Both the position numbers and the translations under genes were made by a program. A stretch of 64,000 nt of DNA, taken from contig CAWANF010000013.1 of assembly GCA_963783355.1 (NCBI GenBank), positions 1 through 64,000 on the forward strand, given 5' to 3'. Positions 50,762 through 57,770 of the stretch are shown in pieces. Numbering within the stretch: the stretch's first letter is position 1; each line of letters opens with the position of its first letter. The stretch is from CAWANF01 sp963783355 (lineage in GTDB: Bacteria; Bacteroidota; Rhodothermia; Balneolales; DATFMH01). A model generated the notes under the pieces. That model was given only the letters and a program-made list of their open reading frames with translations. It ran no database searches and was not told where the DNA came from.

Positions 50762-50813
50762 AACGCAGAAAACACGGACCTTGCGGAAATTCGCTGGATA
50801 ATATTAGGGTAAT
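50762..50813. repeat. Diverged half copy of the 47409 hairpin element
   Basis: AACGCAGAAAACACGGACC... through GATAATATTAGGGTAA aligns with the left half of the 47409 element (AACGCTGATAACACCGATT...GATATTAATAGGGTAA); 17 of the first 23 positions are the same. No right arm is seen. It lies beside the TTATCCG array. Confidence 0.6.
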
Positions 50814-50843
50814 TAAAACTTAATATTATTTTTATTATCTTTT

Positions 50844-50871
50844 TTATCCGTTATCCGTTATCCGTTATCCG
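50844..50871. repeat. Tandem array (TTATCCG)4 at the end of paaD
   Basis: Four exact heptads ending one base before the paaD stop codon (TAA on the minus strand, within the same sequence context). No cargo gene. It marks the left edge of the paaABCD block, where the island ends. Confidence 0.85.
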
Positions 50872-50872
50872 T

Positions 50873-51382
50873 TTAGTGGCACTTAAAATGCTCAAACGGT
50901 TGCTGGCAATCGTTGCAGAAATAAAGGGATTTACAGGCTGTTGAACCAAACTCAGCTTGTAATTTCGTATCCAGAGAGTCACAATAGGGACAGGGAATGA
51001 TTTTCGTTTTTTGGATTTCAGACAGAATATCTATGTCGGACATTTTACCGGGGGGAGCAATGCCGTAATCTTTTAATTTATTTCTGGCTTCATCGGTGAG
51101 CCAGTCAGAAGTCCATGCTTTTGAATAGTCTTTTTCAACCCTGAGATGCTGTATATCGTGATCTTTCAATATTTGGATGATATCCTGTTCAATAAAATTC
51201 ATAGCCGGGCAGCCGGAATAGGTAGGTGTTATTTTAACTACCAGAATGTTGTTATCATCGTAATAAATATCTCGTACTATGCCCATTTCCACGATGTTTA
51301 ACACCGGAATTTCAGGATCGGTAACTTCTGAGAGCCGTTTCCGGATATTTTCGACAGGTTGTATGGCTGTATATTCTGTCAT
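50873..51382 (-). CDS. paaD: Phenylacetyl-CoA epoxidase subunit PaaD
   Basis: 169 residues, an accessory protein likely delivering iron-sulfur or iron to the epoxidase. The N-terminal half is a DUF59/MIP18 domain (LSEVTDPEIPVLNIVEMGIVRDI); the C-terminal half has zinc-ribbon cysteines (PCPYCDS, FCNDCQ, KCH). It follows paaC after 12 nt. Confidence 0.93.
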   Translation of the reverse strand: MTEYTAIQPVENIRKRLSEVTDPEIPVLNIVEMGIVRDIYYDDNNILVVKITPTYSGCPAMNFIEQDIIQILKDHDIQHLRVEKDYSKAWTSDWLTDEARNKLKDYGIAPPGKMSDIDILSEIQKTKIIPCPYCDSLDTKLQAEFGSTACKSLYFCNDCQQPFEHFKCH

Positions 51383-51394
51383 CTTAAATTCATT

Positions 51395-52174
51395 TTACCA
51401 AACAGCATCGGGATAGGTTCTTGGAAGAATTTGCATCTCTGCCAACAGGAATCCCAGGTGTTCCGTATGAATTCCTTTACGTCCGCCGGTTTGCATATAA
51501 GTGACATTTTCAGGAATAGTCAATGTTGCTTCCTGCATGGTCTCCCTGACCATCTTTTCCCATTCCGGTTGTATTACTTCGAGGTTTACCGCCAGTTCTT
51601 CATTTACCAGGAAGTGATCCAGTTCATCCATATAGAAAAGTTCATCAGTATACGTCCACAGTTCATTGATGGACGCCTGCATGCGCCTATGACTTTCATC
51701 GGTTCCGTCGCCGAGCCGGAACAGCCATTCCCGGCTATGCCGTACATGATATATAGATTCTTTTAATGCTTTGGCGGCGAGTCCGTTGAGTTGTTCATCC
51801 TTGCAAAAATTGCTTAACTCGCGGAAATAGAGCATGCTGAATGTGCTAAACAAAAATTGGCGCGAAATCGTAAATCCGTAATCTCCAACAGGGAGTTCCA
51901 CCATCTTGATATTTGTGTATTCCCTGTCGCTTCGAAAGTAAGCCAATGCATCCTGATCACGGTTTTTGCCTTCGAGTTTACCGGCATGATCGTATGCCGA
52001 AGCTGCAAATCCTATCAAATCTAAGGCCATATTTGCCATAGCGATGTCTTCTTCAAGTACAGGCCCGTGTCCGCACCATTCCGAGAGCCGGTGTCCGAGT
52101 ATCAGGCGATCATCGGCGAGACGCATAAGGTATTCGGATAATGCTTCTTTGATATTCCGTTTATCCTCGCTCAT
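51395..52174 (-). CDS. paaC: Phenylacetyl-CoA epoxidase subunit PaaC
   Basis: 259 residues, the structural partner of the catalytic subunit in the multicomponent monooxygenase. LRLADDRLILGHRLSEWCGHGPVLEEDIAMANMALDL is typical of the family's N-terminus and FRELSNFCKDEQLNGLAAKALKESIYHVRHSREWLFRLGDGT of its core. It overlaps paaB by 4 nt. Confidence 0.95.
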   Translation of the reverse strand: MSEDKRNIKEALSEYLMRLADDRLILGHRLSEWCGHGPVLEEDIAMANMALDLIGFAASAYDHAGKLEGKNRDQDALAYFRSDREYTNIKMVELPVGDYGFTISRQFLFSTFSMLYFRELSNFCKDEQLNGLAAKALKESIYHVRHSREWLFRLGDGTDESHRRMQASINELWTYTDELFYMDELDHFLVNEELAVNLEVIQPEWEKMVRETMQEATLTIPENVTYMQTGGRKGIHTEHLGFLLAEMQILPRTYPDAVW

Positions 52175-52476
52175 GATTTTTTCTTAACGGCTCTTGGTAC
52201 ACTATAAAACTGTGGATGCCGGTAAATTTTGTCGTTGGCTGGTTCGAAAAAGGGCCCTTCGTCTTCGGGTGATGAGGCTACGATAGCATCAGCCGGAACG
52301 ACCCAGATGCTGATAGCTTCATTTCTGCGACTGTACACATCACGGGCATTTTGTAAAGCCATTTCAGCATCGGGAGCATGCACATTTCCGGCATGTTCAT
52401 GCGGATCTCCCGATTTTTTCTGGGTGAAAACTTCCCAAATCGGCCATTGTGAATCGCTATTTATATTTTCACTCAT
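52171..52476 (-). CDS. paaB: Phenylacetyl-CoA epoxidase subunit PaaB
   Basis: 101 residues, a small bridging subunit of the epoxidase. WPIWEVFTQKKSGDPHEHAGNVHAPDAEMALQNARDVYSRR is the full family signature. The N-terminus is 50 nt downstream of paaA. Confidence 0.95.
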   Translation of the reverse strand: MSENINSDSQWPIWEVFTQKKSGDPHEHAGNVHAPDAEMALQNARDVYSRRNEAISIWVVPADAIVASSPEDEGPFFEPANDKIYRHPQFYSVPRAVKKKS

Positions 52477-52526
52477 CCGGATTAATAATAAATTAAATTT
52501 AAAAGTTACTTAATACACTGTTTAAC

Positions 52527-53465
52527 TCAGGATGCCCTTTTAGCATCTTGTTTTGCAGCATGCGCTTTGGCTGCTTCCCTGACCCATTGGCCATCATCAT
52601 GTGCCATCCGTCGTGCTTTCATCCGTTCATCATTACATGGACCGTTACCTTTTATCACATTCCAGAATTCATCCCAATTGATATCACCGAATTCCCAGTG
52701 TTTGGTTTCTTCGTTATAGGTTAAATCAGGATCGGGCAATGTCACATTAATAGCCTGGGCTTCAACCACGGTACGGTCAACAAAACTCTGACGAAGCTCG
52801 TCATTCGATTTCAATTTCACCTGCCACTTCATCAGTTCACCGCTGTTGGGCGAATCGGTATCGTGCGGACCAAACATCATTAAAGTGGGCCACCACCATC
52901 GATTTACGGCATCCTGAACCATGTTTTGCTGTTCTTCAGAGCCATTCATCATCACAGCTAATAATTCATACCCTTGTTTTTTATGAAAACTTTCTTCCTT
53001 GCAAATCCGGATCATCGCCCGTGAATATGGTCCGTATGAGGACCGTGCGAGCATCGTTTGATTGATGATAGCGGCACCGTCGACCAGCCAGCCTATTACC
53101 CCGATATCGGCCCAAGTCAGGGTAGGATAATTGAAGATGCTCGAATATTTTGCTTTGCCGTTCAGTAATTGATCAATCATTTCTTCCCGGCTGATGCCGA
53201 GCGTTTCAGCTGCACTGTATAAATACAACCCGTGGCCGGCTTCATCCTGGACTTTGGCTAATAAAATCATCTTACGTTTTAAAGAAGGTGCCCGGGTGAT
53301 CCAGTTTCCTTCAGGCAGCATTCCCACGATCTCGGAATGGGCATGCTGCGACATCATGCGAATCAATTGCTTACGATATCTGTCGGGCATCCGGTCTTTA
53401 GGTTCCACTTTTTCACCGGATTCAATTTTTTGATCAAAAAGCTGATTTATTTCTTCCTGCTCCAT
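52527..53465 (-). CDS. paaA: Phenylacetyl-CoA epoxidase catalytic subunit PaaA
   Basis: 312 residues of ferritin-like diiron fold, which epoxidises the aromatic ring of phenylacetyl-CoA. Iron-ligand segments LAKVQDEAGHGLYLY and ICKEESFHKKQGYELL carry the Glu and His ligands. It heads the A-B-C-D block; paaE, the reductase, is not adjacent. An imperfect copy of the GCGC palindrome touches the start. Confidence 0.96.
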   Translation of the reverse strand: MEQEEINQLFDQKIESGEKVEPKDRMPDRYRKQLIRMMSQHAHSEIVGMLPEGNWITRAPSLKRKMILLAKVQDEAGHGLYLYSAAETLGISREEMIDQLLNGKAKYSSIFNYPTLTWADIGVIGWLVDGAAIINQTMLARSSYGPYSRAMIRICKEESFHKKQGYELLAVMMNGSEEQQNMVQDAVNRWWWPTLMMFGPHDTDSPNSGELMKWQVKLKSNDELRQSFVDRTVVEAQAINVTLPDPDLTYNEETKHWEFGDINWDEFWNVIKGNGPCNDERMKARRMAHDDGQWVREAAKAHAAKQDAKRAS

Positions 53466-53467
53466 AA

Positions 53468-53479
53468 AAAAGCGCTTCC
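53468..53479. promoter_or_regulatory. Imperfect AAAAGCGCTTCC site at the paaA start
   Basis: Ten of twelve bases agree with AAAAGCGCTTTT. It begins 3 bp upstream of the paaA ATG, so binding would block initiation of translation or early elongation rather than a -10 element, unless transcription starts nearby. Confidence 0.4.
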
Positions 53480-53646
53480 CTAGCCTGGTTTATTAATGGA
53501 ATAATTGAATAACTTACAACTTAATGAATAAAATTCACAAGAGTACGGAAGGTTTTAATGAAATATAACCATTCACGCGCATATCAATATTTTTCTGTTG
53601 TAATAACGAGGGACAGGCTGATTAATTTCCTGGACTGACCATATTT

Positions 53647-53695
53647 CAGTTATCAGTTATCAGTTATCAGTTATCAGTTATCAGTTATCAGCTAT
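53647..53695. repeat. Tandem array (CAGTTAT)6 plus CAGCTAT
   Basis: Six exact and one variant heptad. No cargo gene next to it. It lies between paaA and the truncated hppD. Confidence 0.95.
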
Positions 53696-53817
53696 TCCAA
53701 AATGCTGATATCCTAAACTCATAATAAATATCTGTGTAGCACAAGAAAAAAATATGATTCAGTTAAATAGCAGGAAAAAAATTTTTTTCGAACTAAAAAT
53801 AGTACGTTATTGTTTAG

Positions 53818-53839
53818 AAAAGCGCTTTTAGTATATTTG
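53818..53839 (+). promoter_or_regulatory. AAAAGCGCTTTT palindrome overlapping a promoter-like sequence
   Basis: The palindrome is at 53818-53829 and TATATTTG, the TAnnTTTG -7 element, at 53832-53839, with TTG at 53810-53812 as a possible -33. The hppD remnant starts 20 bp downstream. Operator inside promoter would give repression when bound. Confidence 0.6.
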
Positions 53840-53859
53840 GTAAAATTTACGGTAACACA

Positions 53860-54120
53860 ATGAACAAAACAGGAACTCAAGCCACTTTAGAGCGGCCTGA
53901 CGAAGAAAAATTTGATGATCATCTGGGATTAATAGATATCGATCATATTGAGCTTTATGTAAACAATGTCAAGCAGGCTGCCATTTATTATCAACGAATT
54001 TTCGGTTTCAAACTGAAAGCTTACGGTGGATTGGAAACAGGAGTGCGGGATAAAGCCTCCTGGATCCTCGAACGGGGGGTATGGGAGCGACGCGGATTCG
54101 AGCGGTTCAAAAAAGCATAA
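53860..54120 (+). pseudogene. hppD: 4-hydroxyphenylpyruvate dioxygenase, N-terminal remnant
   Basis: 86 codons. Residues 21-70 (HLGLIDIDHIELYVNNVKQAAIYYQRIFGFKLKAYGGLETGVRDKASWIL) match the first glyoxalase/VOC module of HPPD, including the first part of the fold, but the following 280 residues with the iron-binding His/Glu are missing; after SWILERG the sequence becomes unrelated and stops. The ATG has an operator/promoter-like region upstream, so it was once an expressed gene. Deletion of the rest is the simplest explanation; the WERRGFERFKK end might come from the lost C-terminus. Confidence 0.8.
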
Positions 54121-54448
54121 TATGTTCGACAGGTTAACCCAAAAAAATAATCGAAAACTCAGCATTTCAAATGGCTGGATAATTCAGGCAGGTTCTAAAT
54201 CCAGATTATTTATATAAAACGGAAAAGGTGATATGGAAGAAAAATAATTTTGAAAGTGGTTTATAATTCACTCAAATTTAAACTGGGAATAGCCTTCTGA
54301 GATAAAAAAATTGAAATAAATTGGTGAAAGTCTTCATTATTTAATAGAATTAAAACAGGGTTTAGAGATAGTAGAATATCGTGTTCGTGTATAAATCCGT
54401 TTTAGATTAATATTTGTACCTAAACCACCTTTTATAAGGAGGCCTTCC
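54121..54448. other. Intergenic region after the hppD remnant
   Basis: 328 nt. I see no further piece of hppD in any frame by eye and no RNA gene. It ends in a strong Shine-Dalgarno for the next gene. Confidence 0.5.
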
Positions 54449-55162
54449 ATGAATGCATTGAGTCTGGATCTTTTTACGCTGCCCGGAATCGATTATGAAA
54501 TTCGCCAGTATAGAATTCTGGATGGCATCAAAACAGTGTACGAAAAATATAAGATGAACCGGCTCTATCCCCATCTGGCAGAAATGATTGATTTGTATCA
54601 GGCGTTGCAGAATATTAAAAATAACATTCAGCAAATGGATGCCACGCTTCCGAAGCGAATCAAAGATCTGGATCTGCATAATGCCAAAATTACGTATGAA
54701 CTGAGTCATGGAGATGATAGTTTTCTGAAAACGGTTAAAGAAATCATTGAATGGTCTTTGCTATTGATTAAACAAGCTATAGACGAAGGAGTCGCTATTT
54801 ACGAGTTTGTTGATGAAAATATCGAGATAGAACAGGTTGGTATTGTCCCGACGTATGTCGAAGAAGGATATATCTTTGTGCCCGATAACATTGAAAAGAA
54901 ACTCCAATTATTTCGGTACGAAATGTCTATTTACTATACTAAGAACGACCGGTTCAGATCGTTAAAAACCAGGTATCTTAGATCGATAGACGAATCGTAT
55001 CTGAAGTCCTCTCTTCATTCTGTCAAACTCGATCTCATTAATGAAAATGACGACTTACCAAACCCCGCCACGTACTCATTTCATACGGATCTGGATTTCC
55101 ATTTTGAAGAAACCATTTTCCCGGTCGTAAAACGTAAGTTTATGCAGCACATGGCATCATGA
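54449..55162 (+). CDS. Hypothetical protein with very strong ribosome-binding site
   Basis: 237 residues, no family recognised. It has no signal peptide, membrane segment or cysteine. Predicted mainly helical, with a helix-rich central part (LYQALQNIKNNIQQMDATLPKRIKDLDLHNAKITYELSHGDDSFLKTVKEIIEWSLLLIKQAIDEG). AAGGAGG lies 6 nt before the ATG, the best Shine-Dalgarno in this part of the window, pointing to high expression. It overlaps the convergent thioesterase gene by 6 nt. Confidence 0.7.
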   Translation: MNALSLDLFTLPGIDYEIRQYRILDGIKTVYEKYKMNRLYPHLAEMIDLYQALQNIKNNIQQMDATLPKRIKDLDLHNAKITYELSHGDDSFLKTVKEIIEWSLLLIKQAIDEGVAIYEFVDENIEIEQVGIVPTYVEEGYIFVPDNIEKKLQLFRYEMSIYYTKNDRFRSLKTRYLRSIDESYLKSSLHSVKLDLINENDDLPNPATYSFHTDLDFHFEETIFPVVKRKFMQHMAS

Positions 55163-55591
55163 TTTTCTCAATTTGATGATAGCCAGGGTGCAGCGGGAGA
55201 TGCAAACGAGGCGTTCTTTTTCGTCATAAATCTTTATTTCCCATACCTGAATTTGTGCACCACGCTGAACAGGAGCAGCCGTACCTGTCACTTTTCCGGT
55301 TCGGACAGAACGGATATGATTGGCATTCAGCTCAATACCGACTGCGGCATATTGGGTTTCATCGATATTCATCCAGGCACCGACCGACGCCAGTGTTTCA
55401 GCTAATGCCGCAGAAGCTCCGCCATGTAAGAGTCCGAATGGCTGTTTGGTATTTTCATCGACAGGCATGGTAGCCGTAACCTGAGTTTTGGCCACATGCT
55501 GAAAATCGATACCCAGTGTTTTGCCCATATTTTGAGGCAATTCGTTAAAAAGTATTTCAGCTTTGGATTCGAGCCCTTTTTCAATAAACAT
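55157..55591 (-). CDS. Hotdog-fold acyl-CoA thioesterase
   Basis: About 144 residues from the ATG at 55591. GLLHGGASAALAETLASVGAWM with HGG and the catalytic Glu marks the 4HBT/YbdB-like branch (1,4-dihydroxy-2-naphthoyl-CoA or generic aryl-CoA thioesterases). TGKVTGTAAPVQRGAQIQVWEIKIYDEKERLVCISRCTLAII is the C-terminal half. It likely acts on CoA esters of the neighbouring beta-oxidation or paa pathways; exact substrate unknown. Confidence 0.85.
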   Translation of the reverse strand: MFIEKGLESKAEILFNELPQNMGKTLGIDFQHVAKTQVTATMPVDENTKQPFGLLHGGASAALAETLASVGAWMNIDETQYAAVGIELNANHIRSVRTGKVTGTAAPVQRGAQIQVWEIKIYDEKERLVCISRCTLAIIKLRKS

Positions 55592-55936
55592 GACAGTTGA
55601 AAGTAGGTTTGTATGATAATTGCTTAACGGAGCCAATCTAATGAATTCATTAAAAATATCATATGTGGCATTATCTGTGCAAATATGATTCGTGTTGATA
55701 ATTGTAAATTCATAATATTCGTATAAATAAATGATTCCTAATGAATTAAATTTCTTTATGGTCTTTTAAAAAAGCTTTGAAAGTGTAAATTGATATCATA
55801 TACATGTTTGTTGAGTTCGCTTGCAAGATGCCGTTAATGTTTTTTCTAAATTATTATTGGATAGGGGATTAGAATATAATATTTAGGACTTTCCTTATGT
55901 TATCATATTAAGAAGTCATTGAAGAGAGGCTGAATT
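55592..55936. other. Intergenic region before the beta-oxidation operon
   Basis: 345 AT-rich nucleotides between divergent genes. It should carry promoters for both, but I cannot pick one with confidence. GAGAGG lies about 8 nt before the acyl-CoA synthetase ATG. Confidence 0.5.
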
Positions 55937-57727
55937 ATGAAATATGAACCAGCTACTTTACTTGATCTTGTGGATCAGGGCCTGAAAAAGAATATTACCG
56001 ATGTCGTTGCCGCAACGAAACGGAACGGCCGATGGCATAAAACGCACCTGGATGATTTTCGGGATCAGGTTCGTAATTTTGCATTGGGTCTCTATGAATT
56101 GGGTGTACGTTCAGGGGATCGGGTTGCTCTTCATTCCGAAAGTTGCTCCGAGTGGTTGATTATCGATCAGGCAATATTGTCCATTGGAGCTGTTAATGTC
56201 CCGATATATACGACCCAACCGGGCGATCAGATAAAATTTATATTAGAGAATTCCCAGGCAAAGGCTTATATCTACAGCAAGGACGAGTTGTTTGAATCGG
56301 TTAAGCCATATATCAAGAAAATTGAAGCGGTGGGTGCCGTAATAGCTATTCTTCCGACCCGTCATGCGAAAGTTAAATCATACGAAAATATATTAGAATT
56401 GGGTCAGCAGAAACAGGATTTGGCACCCGATCTATTTGATGAGTTTCGGGAAGAGATCAAACCGGATGACCTGGCAACACTGATTTATACGTCCGGAACG
56501 ACCGGTATGCCAAAAGGTGTCATGCTGACTCATCATAATATTTCATCAAATACGATGAGAACCATAAACAATGCGCCATTTGATGTTGAAGAAGATCGCG
56601 GCAAGCGTATGATCTCTTATTTGCCGTTATCTCATGTATTGGAACGGATGGTTACTTATATGTACCTGATGATTGGGTATCCTATATATTTTGTTGAAGA
56701 TATCAATGAGTTTGTGCCAGACCTGAAGGAAGTGAAGCCACTGTTTTTTGTGACGATTCCACGTTTACTCGAAAAAATACACGATGGTGTGAAAGCGCGT
56801 GGACTGGATATGAAAGGGATTCAGCAGGCCCTGTATTTTTGGGCTATCCGCCGGGCCGAAAATTATGATATTGAAACGTCTCCCAAAAGTCTGAATTTGC
56901 TGAAACATAAGTTCGCAGACAAAGTGGTCTATTCTAAAATACGGAAAGCTTTTGGCGGGGAATTGACTGGAATTATCAGTGGTGGAGCAGCACTTTCACC
57001 TATGATTATGCGATTTTTTAACGCCGTCGGTATTTATTGTGGGCAAGGTTATGGATTAACGGAGACGTCTCCTGTTCTGAGTGTCGCTAATCCGGAAAAT
57101 TTACGTGCCGGTTCGGTTGGTAAACTTATAGAAAATGTAGAAATCAAAATAGCAGAAGATGGGGAAATTTTAGCCAAAGGTCCGAACGTAATGCAGGGCT
57201 ATTATCATCTTCCTCAGGAAACAGAGAAAGCGTTCACCGACGGCTGGTTTCATACCGGCGATATCGGTCATTTTGATGATGACGGTTATCTTTACATCAC
57301 CGATCGTAAGAAAGCGCTTTTCAAACTTTCTACGGGTAAATATGTGGCTCCGCAACCCATAGAAAACAGCTTTGTGGAAAGCCCGTTTATCGAACAGGTT
57401 ATGGTCATTGGGGATCGTCATAAATTTTGTTCAGCCCTGATCGTCCCGAGCTACAATAATATCCGGACCCGGTTCAGCAGGCTGGGAAATGACCTGCCGG
57501 AAGGTGAGCTGAGCCAGAATCGGGAGGTGCTTGATCTGATTCAGAAAGAAATTGATAAAAGAAACCGTTATTTCTCACACTGGGAACAGGTCAAACGCTT
57601 CATTCTTCTGAAAGAATTATTCGCTATCGAAACCGGAGAGCTGACCCCCACCATGAAAATGAAACGCAAATTCATCAAAGAAAAATATCAGAAAGAAATT
57701 GATTCCCTTTACAAAGATGAAGATTAG
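55937..57727 (+). CDS. Long-chain acyl-CoA synthetase (AMP-forming)
   Basis: 596 residues, activates fatty acids to acyl-CoA for beta-oxidation. Motifs of the ANL superfamily: LIYTSGTTGMPKGVMLTHHN (P-loop), YGLTETSPV, and TGDIGHFDDDGYLYITDRKKALFKLSTGKYVAPQPIE; the C-terminal lysine region is at LTPTMKMKRKF. It is the FadD15/long-chain type with an extended C-terminus. First gene of a plus-strand operon; 43 nt from the fadN-like gene. Confidence 0.93.
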   Translation: MKYEPATLLDLVDQGLKKNITDVVAATKRNGRWHKTHLDDFRDQVRNFALGLYELGVRSGDRVALHSESCSEWLIIDQAILSIGAVNVPIYTTQPGDQIKFILENSQAKAYIYSKDELFESVKPYIKKIEAVGAVIAILPTRHAKVKSYENILELGQQKQDLAPDLFDEFREEIKPDDLATLIYTSGTTGMPKGVMLTHHNISSNTMRTINNAPFDVEEDRGKRMISYLPLSHVLERMVTYMYLMIGYPIYFVEDINEFVPDLKEVKPLFFVTIPRLLEKIHDGVKARGLDMKGIQQALYFWAIRRAENYDIETSPKSLNLLKHKFADKVVYSKIRKAFGGELTGIISGGAALSPMIMRFFNAVGIYCGQGYGLTETSPVLSVANPENLRAGSVGKLIENVEIKIAEDGEILAKGPNVMQGYYHLPQETEKAFTDGWFHTGDIGHFDDDGYLYITDRKKALFKLSTGKYVAPQPIENSFVESPFIEQVMVIGDRHKFCSALIVPSYNNIRTRFSRLGNDLPEGELSQNREVLDLIQKEIDKRNRYFSHWEQVKRFILLKELFAIETGELTPTMKMKRKFIKEKYQKEIDSLYKDED

Positions 57728-57770
57728 GACGGTTTTTGATCCTGAAATTGTAATTAAAAACATTTAGATC

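Larger units (their letters stand above)
53466..53859. other. Intergenic region between paaA and the hppD remnant
   Basis: 394 nt without a gene. It contains an imperfect GCGC palindrome beside paaA, a 7-bp repeat array (53647-53695), and a perfect palindrome plus promoter-like sequence before the hppD remnant. The two genes are divergent, so this region should hold promoters for both. Confidence 0.7.

Noticed and set aside
57315..57326. AAAGCGCTTTT in the acyl-CoA synthetase gene as another operator
   Set aside because: It lies deep inside a conserved coding motif (RKKALFKL), so coding constraint explains it better than regulation. A similar site inside paaZ near 33700 is dismissed for the same reason.
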